A DNA stretch of 64,000 nucleotides from NCBI RefSeq assembly GCF_017912555.1, contig NZ_JAERSD010000004.1, positions 116,330 to 180,329 of the forward strand. The letters run 5' to 3'. The notes beneath the pieces were generated by a model that was given only the letters and a program-made list of their open reading frames with translations, searched no databases and had not been told where the DNA came from. The position numbers and the translations under genes are program-made. This DNA is from Bacillus sp. REN3. GTDB taxonomy: Bacteria; Bacillota; Bacilli; Bacillales; Cytobacillaceae. Every line of letters starts with the position of its first letter. The first letter of the stretch is position 1. Shown here in pieces: positions 27,508 to 34,975 of this stretch.

Positions 27508-28242
27508 TTATAATGTAATTACAAGCCCTTCCCTGGCCAGGGCAATCAGGCCATCATATTCAGCTGATGCTTCGGAAACAAGTTTTTCCAGCTCGCCGTA
27601 ATGCGGCAGATGTGTCATCACAAGCTGTTTCACTTGAGCGCCGCGCGCCAGTCTTCCATTGTCGAGGCTGTTCATATGGCCAGCCCCTTTGCCGTCCTGG
27701 TCCCCGTAAAAGTTGCATTCAGACAGCAGTAAATCAGCATTGGCTGCGAACGGCACGAATTCTTCCTTGAAGGAAGTATCTCCTGTATAGACCAGCGACT
27801 TGCCATCCGCCTCGATTCTCATTGCATAGCATGGGACCGGATGTGCTCCAAGCGTGAAGTTGATGGTGAATGGACCGACTTCAAGCTTTTGGTTAGGATT
27901 GTAGCCGACACCCTTTGTGATTTTTTTGTATGTAAGTCTTTCAAATTCATGCTTGTCCTGTGTATGGCCATAAATCGGGAGCTGTGGCGGCTTCTTGCCC
28001 AAAAACCCCTGGATCAGCCGTGCATGCTGCAAGACCCCGATATCAGCAACATGGTCGGGATGGTAATGCGAAAGTACCAGGGCATCAAGTGCCCCGGGTG
28101 CGACATAGTTCGGCAACTTCGCCAGGACCCCGCTTCCAAAATCAATCATTAATTTAAAGCCATCATGCTCCAGCAAATATCCGGCGCTTGCTTCATTGGC
28201 TTTTGGATAACCGCCCCAGCAGCCTATAATCGTCAGCTTCAA
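27508..28242 (-). CDS. yhfI: MBL-fold metallohydrolase YhfI
   Basis: A 244-residue metallo-beta-lactamase-fold protein. The metal-binding motif is in LVLSHYHPDHVADIG, with further ligands in GAHPVPCYAMRI, VYTGDTSF and LVMTHLPHYG. It is close to RNase Z/phosphodiesterase-type hydrolases; the substrate is unknown. The best start is TTG 28242 (MKLTIIGCWGGYP, after initiation as Met), with GGAGGG 6 nt upstream. An ATG-initiated extension to 28296 lacks an RBS. lplJ follows after 15 nt. It is divergent from yhfH. Confidence 0.88.
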   Translation of the reverse strand: MKLTIIGCWGGYPKANEASAGYLLEHDGFKLMIDFGSGVLAKLPNYVAPGALDALVLSHYHPDHVADIGVLQHARLIQGFLGKKPPQLPIYGHTQDKHEFERLTYKKITKGVGYNPNQKLEVGPFTINFTLGAHPVPCYAMRIEADGKSLVYTGDTSFKEEFVPFAANADLLLSECNFYGDQDGKGAGHMNSLDNGRLARGAQVKQLVMTHLPHYGELEKLVSEASAEYDGLIALAREGLVITL

Positions 28243-28330
28243 CAATATCCCTCCTTCAATCACGCATTTGCTACCACTATACTTCATTTTACCCATTTTT
28301 TCACTTCAAGGATTTTTTCAGAAAATTTCG

Positions 28331-28359
28331 TTGACAGATCATTACTGTTATAATACAAT
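28331..28359 (+). promoter_or_regulatory. SigA promoter of yhfH
   Basis: TTGACA (28331-28336), a 17-bp spacer and TACAAT (28354-28359) lie about 50 bp before the yhfH start codon. Confidence 0.75.
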
Positions 28360-28410
28360 GTCGTTAAAGCTAAATCTGTATCAAAACACACGATAAATGG
28401 AGGGAACAGC

Positions 28411-28545
28411 ATGATTGAAAGTATAGTAGAATTCTTTCGCAATTTACCTCAGAAACAGTGTATGGAGTGTGGAGAGCCGATCAACGAACAACATGAATGC
28501 TATGGAAACAAATGCGATCGCTGCATGGATCCTGGCAAGCTGTAA
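28411..28545 (+). CDS. yhfH: YhfH family small zinc-ribbon-like protein
   Basis: A 44-residue protein. After MIESIVEFFRNLPQKQ comes CMECGEPINEQHECYGNKCDRC: two CxxC pairs plus an extra His/Cys, consistent with one bound zinc. The function of the YhfH family is unknown. GGAGGG lies 7 nt before ATG 28411, and a SigA-like promoter (28331-28359) sits just upstream. It is divergent from yhfI, matching the yhfH-yhfI-lplJ neighbourhood of B. subtilis. Confidence 0.88.
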   Translation: MIESIVEFFRNLPQKQCMECGEPINEQHECYGNKCDRCMDPGKL

Positions 28546-28620
28546 AATTAAGATGTTTGTCCTTCCCCGGGCTTTTCCGGGTGTAATACAATCCCTTTCC
28601 CGCAGTAGATGCTGCACAAT

Positions 28621-28662
28621 CAAAAAGCCAGCTCGTTCATTTTGAACGGCTGGCTCTTTTTT
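28621..28662. terminator. Bidirectional terminator beyond yhfH
   Basis: AGCCAGCTCGTTC pairs with GAACGGCTGGCT (one bulged base), flanked by AAAA on the left and TTTTTT on the right. It lies between yhfH and the convergent yhgE copy 2. The remaining 28663-28820 shows no gene. Confidence 0.8.
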
Positions 28663-28820
28663 CTGCCAAAAAACATGGAATTGGCACCTTGCCTGGAGTT
28701 TGGCTAGTGGCCGCACCTTAAGTCAGGTCATCCTATATCCTGGACCCCGGCTGGGAAAACTGCCAAGAGTTTCGGCCGTTTTCGCCGGCTTCCTACAAAC
28801 AAAAACGCGTTTCGCTTTCC

Positions 28821-31022
28821 TTATGCTTCAGCGGCGGCAGAATATTTCTTTTTGTGCATGAGAATGAAATATAGCCATGTGCCAATCGAAAGGAATGCGA
28901 TAAACCCGCCAAGAATAGCGGCATTGTACCACATGAAGCTGATGTCTCCGCTTGAAATGACGGCTTTGTAACCTTGCACGGAATAAGTCATCGGCAGGAA
29001 CGCATTGAACTTTTGCAGGATTCCAGGAATCAATTCGAGCGGGAATGTCCCCGCGCTGGTAGTCAACTGCAAAATAAGGATAAGAATCGCCATGAAGCGC
29101 CCTGGGTCGCCGAATAATGTCACAAGGAATTGAATGAGTGTGATGAACGTAAGGCTTGTTACAATCGAAAACAGTATGAACAGCGGCACGCTTTCCACTT
29201 CAATCCCCAGACCTGCAAGCATGATCGCATCGGCAATCAGCGCCTGCAAAATTCCGATGGACGCGAGAATCAAAAACTTGCTTGCGAACCAGCTGGTTCC
29301 GCTGGCCGGAACTCCTGCAGGTTCCCTTAATGGGAACACAATCGAAAGCAGCAATGCCCCGACGAAAAGTCCCAGGCTAAGGAAATATGGCGCGAAACCA
29401 GTTCCATAATTCGGTACTTCATTCATTTTTTCATTATCCAGTTTTACTGGAGCTGCAAGCATATTATAAGCATCATCCGATGGATCGATCTTTGCTTTTT
29501 CGGCACCATCCTCAAGCTTGCCTGCAAGCTCGGATGTGCCCTCAGCGACTTTTTCGTTTCCTTCAGCAAGCTTGCCTGCCCCATTCGTCAGCTTGCCCGC
29601 TCCATCCGCCATCGCCGAGGAACCTGCGGACAGCTGATCCATCCCGCCGGATAGCTTTGCTGATCCATCAGCAAGCTTTTTGGAGCCTGCGCTCGCTTCA
29701 CCAAGCTTTTGACCAAACGTTCCAAGCCCTGCATTGAACTGTTGCTGTCCGGAAACAAGCTTGTTTGTCCCTTCTTCAAGCTGGGCACTACCTGCTGACA
29801 GGGCGTCCAGTCCTTTATGGAGCTGTGCCTGTCCCGCTGCCAATTGATCGAGACCGCCTGCAAGCTGTGTTGCTCCTCCGGCCAGGGGACCTGCTGACTT
29901 TGAAAGTGAGTTTGTTCCCTCTGCAAGCTGGGAACTTCCTGCTTCCAATTTTCCAAGGGCCTCAGCCAGTTGTTTCTGCTGTTCAGGATAAGCACTTAAG
30001 AGTGGCTGCATTGCCTGCATTTTCGCCTGAAGCTCCTGGATACCGGCATGCAGTTCAGCTGCTCCGGAGGCTGTCTGATCCGCGCCCTGTTTCCACAAAG
30101 CAAGGTTATTGGCCAACTGTTCGGACCCTTGCTTGATTTCTGCAGTCCCACTCTCTAGCGCCGGCATCTTGCTGCTTGCTTCCTGCAGGCCAGCGTTCAG
30201 CCTTGCGGCGCCAGCGGATAACTCTTTTTCTCCAGCCAGGAGCTCTTCAGAAGAAGACGCAAGCTTTCCATGGCCTTCTTCCAGCTTCCCAAGTCCTTCT
30301 GAAAGGGCCCCTGCTCCGCTCGCGACTTCTTTGATTCCAGTATTCGCCGATTTCATACCATCGTTGAATTCAACTGATTTACCGGCAAGGACAGCAAGGT
30401 TCTGGTACAATTCTCCAGATCCATTTTTCAATTCCCCGGCTCCTTCAGTAAGCTCCGAAGCACCCTCACTCGCCTTGGCTAACCCATCCGAAAGCTCGCC
30501 TATCTTGTCAAACATCGTTTCCGCATAGGTTTCAGATACTTTTTCAGAAACAGATGCCTTTATTTTCTCGACTGCGGTTTCCCCGATCTGTGCTGACAGA
30601 AAGTTGAAGCTTTCATTCGGCATGTAGATTAGTTCGAGTTTTTGCGGCTGCTCATCCAGCAATGTTGTGGCATTCTCCGAGAAATTTTCAGGGATTTTGA
30701 TCAGCATGTAATATTTCTGATCCTGCAGACCTTTCTTTCCCTCTTTTTCACTTACGAACTCGAACCCGAAATCTTTACTTTCCTTTAGCTTTTCGGTCAA
30801 TTCATCCCCGAGCTCAATCCTTTCCCCGTCCAGTTCCGCTCCTGAGTCCTCATTGACCACTGCTACAGGCAAATCACCAAGGCGGTCGTATGGATCCCAA
30901 AAAGCCCATAAGAACATTCCGGTATATAAAACAGGAATGAATAAAACAGCAAGCACAGGAATCAAAAGGCTTTTATTCCGGAAAATTGAATGCAGTTCTT
31001 TTGACAATAGTGTCTTTTTCAT
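28821..31022 (-). CDS. yhgE: YhgE/Pip-type membrane protein (copy 2), downstream of its TetR regulator
   Basis: A 733-residue protein with the same plan as the 11454-13907 gene. An N-terminal membrane helix (LLIPVLAVLFIPVLYTGMFLWAF) precedes an extracellular domain with a PYDRLGDLPVAVVNEDSGA start. A long stalk of about 11-residue 'LxxGxxxLxxG' repeats follows (LTEGAGELKNGSGELYQNLA and others), then a C-terminal ABC-2-like set of membrane helices. Start ATG 31022 has GGGGAGG 8 nt upstream. It follows the tetR gene by 73 bp, with a 23-bp operator (31048-31070) in between. The pair matches yhgD-yhgE, which in B. subtilis follows hemEHY. The physiological role of YhgE is unknown. Confidence 0.92.
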   Translation of the reverse strand: MKKTLLSKELHSIFRNKSLLIPVLAVLFIPVLYTGMFLWAFWDPYDRLGDLPVAVVNEDSGAELDGERIELGDELTEKLKESKDFGFEFVSEKEGKKGLQDQKYYMLIKIPENFSENATTLLDEQPQKLELIYMPNESFNFLSAQIGETAVEKIKASVSEKVSETYAETMFDKIGELSDGLAKASEGASELTEGAGELKNGSGELYQNLAVLAGKSVEFNDGMKSANTGIKEVASGAGALSEGLGKLEEGHGKLASSSEELLAGEKELSAGAARLNAGLQEASSKMPALESGTAEIKQGSEQLANNLALWKQGADQTASGAAELHAGIQELQAKMQAMQPLLSAYPEQQKQLAEALGKLEAGSSQLAEGTNSLSKSAGPLAGGATQLAGGLDQLAAGQAQLHKGLDALSAGSAQLEEGTNKLVSGQQQFNAGLGTFGQKLGEASAGSKKLADGSAKLSGGMDQLSAGSSAMADGAGKLTNGAGKLAEGNEKVAEGTSELAGKLEDGAEKAKIDPSDDAYNMLAAPVKLDNEKMNEVPNYGTGFAPYFLSLGLFVGALLLSIVFPLREPAGVPASGTSWFASKFLILASIGILQALIADAIMLAGLGIEVESVPLFILFSIVTSLTFITLIQFLVTLFGDPGRFMAILILILQLTTSAGTFPLELIPGILQKFNAFLPMTYSVQGYKAVISSGDISFMWYNAAILGGFIAFLSIGTWLYFILMHKKKYSAAAEA

Positions 31023-31047
31023 TGATGTCCTCCCCTTAAATAACAAA

Positions 31048-31070
31048 TGACCATTTTGGCCATTTGGTCA
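31048..31070. promoter_or_regulatory. TetR-type operator in front of yhgE
   Basis: On the minus strand this reads TGACCAAATGG-CC-AAAA-T-GGTCA, 23 bp. The site upstream of tetR (31693-31715) is nearly identical: TGACCAAATGG-AT-AAAA-C-GGTCA on the plus strand. It has TGACCA/TGGTCA end arms. It lies 25 bp before the yhgE start codon, so a bound repressor would block transcription. Confidence 0.75.
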
Positions 31071-31095
31071 TTCTTACTCAATATTTAAGGATTAC

Positions 31096-31668
31096 CTAGT
31101 TGGATAATCCTTTGAAAATATATAGCTCAAACAGTCGGGAAATTTCTTCTTTCTCAAGGGGCTCATGTCTTTTTTCCCAGTCGAAGATCAAGGCAATGTA
31201 AAGCTTCATCATGATGAACGAAGTGATTTCCGGATCGCATTTCTTGATTTCTCCCTTTCGGATAGCTTTGATGACCTTTTCCTTGATGAAGTTCAAAATC
31301 GCAAGCTCAAGTCTTTCCATCACTTCCAGCACAGTCGGTGTTCCGAGATCCCTCGCTTCCTGGGATAACTTGATCGTCAGCTGATGTTCTTTGCGGAACT
31401 CAAGAAGCTTATAAAGGGATGTATGCACATTTTCATAAAAGGAACGAGTGGGATCGACCGATTCTTCAGCGACCTTCTTCATTTCCTTGATCAGCCTGCC
31501 AATGATCTCATCGAATAGTTCTTCCTTGTTTTTAAAAAAAGTATAGATTGTTCCCTTTCCGACATTCGCCATCCTTGCGACCTGATCAATTGTAGTCGCT
31601 TTATAGCCAAACATCGAAAATGAATTTGTCGCTGCATCGATTATTTGCTGCTTCCTGTCAATTGCCAT
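31096..31668 (-). CDS. yhgD: TetR/AcrR family regulator (YhgD type)
   Basis: A 190-residue TetR repressor. The N-terminal helix-turn-helix (IIDAATNSFSMFGYKATTIDQVARMANVGKG, then TIYTFFKNKEEL) is canonical. The C-terminal ligand-binding part contains FRKEHQLTIKLSQEARDLG. GAGGTGAGG precedes ATG 31668. Nearly identical 23-bp palindromic sites lie upstream of this gene and of yhgE. It therefore probably represses itself and the downstream YhgE membrane protein until an unknown ligand binds. The yhgD symbol rests on the pairing and position relative to hemY. Confidence 0.88.
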   Translation of the reverse strand: MAIDRKQQIIDAATNSFSMFGYKATTIDQVARMANVGKGTIYTFFKNKEELFDEIIGRLIKEMKKVAEESVDPTRSFYENVHTSLYKLLEFRKEHQLTIKLSQEARDLGTPTVLEVMERLELAILNFIKEKVIKAIRKGEIKKCDPEITSFIMMKLYIALIFDWEKRHEPLEKEEISRLFELYIFKGLSN

Positions 31669-31692
31669 GCCCTCACCTCTGTCTGAGTAAAA

Positions 31693-31715
31693 TGACCAAA
31701 TGGATAAAACGGTCA
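31693..31715. promoter_or_regulatory. TetR-type operator in front of tetR (yhgD)
   Basis: TGACCAAATGG-AT-AAAA-C-GGTCA starts 25 bp upstream of the tetR start codon. Twenty of 23 bases equal the operator before yhgE. Two independent copies at equal distance from two start codons make an operator call strong. Confidence 0.78.
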
Positions 31716-32021
31716 GTTAGTACGGTAATAAATTTAACACATCTTTTCCAAAGTTTCAAGACATTTATCATAATTTTTTTCTAGCATTAATCCTAGATAA
31801 AAACTAAATATTTTTGCGCAACGCACTCGGGTGACCTGTCAATAATCACAGGGATCAACTGTTATCGCCACTGCTGACTTCGGTTCCATGGAGCGCTTCT
31901 TAAAATACGGTCTCCTTCGGCATAACAGCTTGCCTCCACAAGCTTTCGGATCGGCTTCTCCTTGCTGGCATCGCTCGTTTCCCCACCTCAAGAATCATTT
32001 AAAATTTCCAACGAGAAAACC
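31716..32021. other. Gap between tetR operator and tandem repeat
   Basis: About 300 bp with no recognisable gene. A reading frame that begins at 31888 is open only because it runs into the tandem repeat. Confidence 0.5.
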
Positions 32022-33194
32022 CCTTGCGTTACCTTTTCGCTCTCTCGGGAACCCGTTTGGGAACGAAAGACGCCCTTGCGTTACCTTTTCGCTCTCTCGG
32101 GAACCCGTTTGGGAACGAAAGACGCCCTTGCGTTACCTTTTCGCTCTCTCGGGAACCCGTTTGGGAACGAAAGACGCCCTTGCGTTACCTTTTCGCTCTC
32201 TCGGGAGCCCATACCTTGCGTTACCTTTTCGCTCTCTCGGGAACCCGTTTGGGAACGAAAGACGCCCTTGCGTTACCTTTTCGCTCTCTCGAGAACCCGT
32301 TTGGGAACGAAAGACGCCCTTGCGTTACCTTTCGGCTCTCCTGGGAGCCCGTTAGGTCACTAGAAGACCCCTTGCGCTACCTTTTCGCTCTCTCGGGAAC
32401 CCGATTGGGCGCGAAAGACGCTCTTGCGTTACCTTTTTCGCTCTCTCGGGAACCCGTTTGGGAACGAAAGACGCTCTTGCGTTACCTTTTCGCTCTCTCG
32501 GGAACCCGTTTGGGAACGAAAGACGCCCTTGCGTTACCTTTTCGCTCTCTCGAGAACCCGTTAGGTCACGAAAGACGCCCTTGCGTTACCTTTTCGCTCT
32601 CTCGGGAACCCGTTAGGTCACGAAAGACGCTCTTGCGTTACCTTTCGGCTCTCCTGGGAGCCCGTTAGGTCACTAGAAGACCCCTTGCGTTACCTTTTCG
32701 CTCTCCCGAGAACCCGTTTGGGAACGAAAGACGCTCTTGCGTTACCTTTCGGCTCTCTCGGGAACCCGTTTGGGCACGAAAGACGCTCTTGCGCTACCTT
32801 TTCGCTCTCTCGGGAATCCGTTTGGGCACGAAAGACGCCCTTGCGTTACCTTTTCGCTCTCTCGGGAATCCGTTTGGGCACGAAAGACGCCCTTGCGCTA
32901 CCTTTTCGCTCTCTCGGGAACCCGTTTGGGAACGAAAGACGCCCTTGCGTTACCTTTTCGCTCTCCCGGGAACCCGTTTGGGCACGAAAGACGCTCTTGC
33001 GTTACCTTTCGGCTCTCCTGGGAGCCCGTTAGGTCACTAGAAGACCCCTTGCGTTACCTTTTCGCTCTCTCGGGAACCCGTTTGGGAACGAAAGACGCTC
33101 TTGCGTTACCTTTCGGCTCTCTCGGGAACCCGTTTGGGCACGAAAGACGCTCTTGCGCTACCTTTTCGCTCTCTCGGGAATCCGTTTGGGCACG
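32022..33194 (+). repeat. Tandem array of 23 units, 52-bp period
   Basis: The unit starts CCTTGCGTTACCTTTTCGCT, continues CTCTCGGGAACCCGTTTGGG and ends AACGAAAGACGC (52 bp). I count 23 TTACC/CTACC anchors, at 32029, 32081, 32133, 32185, 32221, 32273 and so on to 33158. Unit 4 is cut to 36 bp and unit 9 has one extra base. Units 7, 13 and 20 are a distinct variant (CTCCTGGGAGCCC, then GTTAGGTCACTAGAAGACC), spaced 313 and 364 bp apart. This points to higher-order duplication. Because 52 is not a multiple of 3, all forward frames stay open; no RBS is present and I do not read it as coding. There are no unique spacers, so it is not a CRISPR array. Confidence 0.95.
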
Positions 33195-33402
33195 ATCCAG
33201 CGAATTCCGTTCCCTTCCACTCTTTCCCGCACCCGCTTTGTGATAGGACCTGTGACTGGTAATTTTCCTTCTTGTACCAACCTTTGAATTCTGAACAATC
33301 AAGCATTCGTCCATTTATTTCCGGCATCAAACCTTAAATAAAATTCAGGCTACAGAACAAAATCGCTAACGCGACTTAAAGGACGTCCCTGGTGAGATTG
33401 AT

Positions 33403-33653
33403 TCACTTGGGACTTTCTTTCGCCCTCAGCATTGTCCCACCACAAAAAGGACATTCAATTTCAACATCTTCCCCTTCTTTTTATCCACTTGAAAATCAGC
33501 CACAACAAAATCAGGAACATCGTCAACTTTCCGACAATCCTTACATTTAAACAGAATGGTATTTATATCTTCATTCAATCCGAAGGGATCTTCCTCCTCC
33601 AACCATTTTAAAAGGTCTTTACTCATTTCATCCGGCTCGTTGTTTTTTGGCAT
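33403..33653 (-). pseudogene. IS-associated small zinc-ribbon protein, frameshifted
   Basis: An uninterrupted frame from ATG 33653 (AAGGAGG 10 nt upstream) reads MPKNNEPDEMSKDLLKWLEE, then FKCKDCRKVDDVPDFV. It changes frame at a run of five A's (minus strand, about 33476-33481). Adding one A restores EGEDVEIECPFCGGTMLRAK and a TGA at 33403-33405. The repaired product (about 83 residues) has CxxC and CPFC pairs typical of a zinc ribbon. As it stands the frame ends early at 33426 with an unrelated tail. It follows the transposase gene by 21 nt and probably belongs to the element. The frameshift could be real decay or a homopolymer assembly error. Confidence 0.7.
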
Positions 33654-33674
33654 TGCCGTGATACCTCCTTGTTT

Positions 33675-34863
33675 TCACACACTCCATGTCTTCCATATAA
33701 TGATAAAGGAATGGTCGGCTTGCCATATCTCCACCAAATCCATCTGCCGATGGCAACAAGGACACTGGAATGGATCCTGATCAAAGGCTTCTATCATTCG
33801 TTGACGATAGGTCTTCCTTTTCTTCTTCCCTTCTAATAGCCAAGATAGTTGCTTAGTCCTCATAAATGAGTAAAGGTCCAAAGCAATTCTCGCCCTTTTG
33901 TAAGTTCGCCTACTGTACAAACCATAACGCCCAACCATTCGAAAATGCTTGGGAGAAATGTGTTGTATTAGATTGAAAAGGAACTTGTAGACTGGAAGGA
34001 CTTCCTCCACCCGTTTTTCTGTTTGGTGGTCTTCATACCAGAAACGAACCGATTGTCCATCGTATTCTTCTATTCGATATTCAGCGACAGCCGGTCTGGC
34101 TAAATAACGGCCAATATATTTAGCAGCCCCTTTGGCGTCCCTCATTCGTTTTTCAGCATTTACATAAAATCCTTTCGGATAACGCAGATACAACTCATCA
34201 ATAAGATTATTAACCGTTTTATTTTTCGGGAACCATTGTTTCACCGAATCAAGCAGAACCTTTTGCCAAGATTTCCTGAGATACTCATAAGGTATGAAAT
34301 CGCTAGAAACCCATTCGTTCCTATTGTCTAAAGCCCCCTCTGTCACCTGGGCATGGATGTGAGGATTAAATTTAAGATCTCTTCCAAAAGTATGTATGAC
34401 CGTTATGATTCCAACTTGAAGATCTCGCTTCTTGCTTTTCCTCCGATAATAAAACTGGAATACCTCGGATACCTTTTTACTTAACTCGTTTAGCTTCTTC
34501 CTATCTTGAAAAAAATTTTTTCAGCTCTTTAGGAACAGTAAATACCATATGCCGATGAGGAACATTAAGAATCAATTCCTGTTGTTTGTCCGACCAATCG
34601 TCCGTATATTTCTTTCCACACTTTTGGCAAAACCTGCTTTTACAAGTAAAACAAACAGAAACGGGAGAAGGATTTCCCTCGCACCCGAGACATTCGTACC
34701 GTGAATACCCTAAGTCACGCGTACCGCAACGAATTGCCTTTTGAACAGTCTCTTCAATATCTTTCCGATAGCTTACAGGAAAGAGGGTTGAATGCATCTT
34801 CCAGAAGCCATCAAAATGGTCTCTCAACATCCGTTTGATAATGCCACTGTTTTGTTTAGCCAT
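33675..34863 (-). pseudogene. IS91-family transposase, one-base frameshift
   Basis: The N-terminal part (ATG 34863, AAGGTGA 6 nt upstream) has a cysteine-rich zinc domain: CLGCEGNPSP, CFTCKSRFCQKCGKKY. It continues to HMVFTVPKELKKFF and then hits a stop after a T7 run (minus strand, 34509-34515). Dropping one T restores QDRKKLNELSKKVSEVFQFY. The frame then carries the HUH-type HIHA motif (KFNPHIHAQVTEGALDN) and the rest of the transposase, including GAAKYIGRYLARPAVAEYRI. IS91 enzymes are rolling-circle (Y2/HUH) transposases. The break needs a +1 shift; the A6T7 tract is slippery, so transcriptional slippage or an assembly error are alternatives to inactivation. The C-terminus has a CPCCHR zinc pair. 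Confidence 0.85.
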
Positions 34864-34942
34864 TGTCATTCACCTTGAAAAATGATACCAACATTTTAGC
34901 GAACGTTTATCCACAAGTACAGAATTTTATAATTTCCTAAAC

Positions 34943-34975
34943 AAAAAAATCCTAAACCGGAATTTAGGATTTTAT
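34943..34975 (-). terminator. Terminator of the hemE-hemH-hemY operon
   Basis: AATCCTAAA (34948-34956) pairs with TTTAGGATT (34963-34971), with a T tract on the minus strand. The stem overlaps the hemY stop codon. Confidence 0.85.

Larger units (their letters stand above)
33355..34869 (-). mobile_element. IS91-family insertion element, decayed (boundaries approximate)
   Basis: The element has a frameshifted IS91-type transposase (33675-34863) and a small zinc-ribbon passenger (33403-33653), both on the minus strand. On the passenger side a hairpin TCGC/GCGA (33363-33374) lies next to GAAC (33355-33358). IS91 elements lack terminal inverted repeats and use GAAC/GTTC-type targets beside their origin end, so this is a candidate end. 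The opposite end near 34870-34930 could not be fixed. The element, together with the repeat array, separates hemY from yhgD, which are adjacent in B. subtilis. Confidence 0.65.

Noticed and set aside
32022-33194. CRISPR array
   Set aside because: Units are contiguous with no unique spacers and no cas genes nearby.
31888-33243. Long open frames (up to about 214 codons) through the tandem repeat
   Set aside because: The 52-bp unit is not a multiple of 3 and lacks stops, so every forward frame is open. No RBS and no protein features; an artefact of the repeat.
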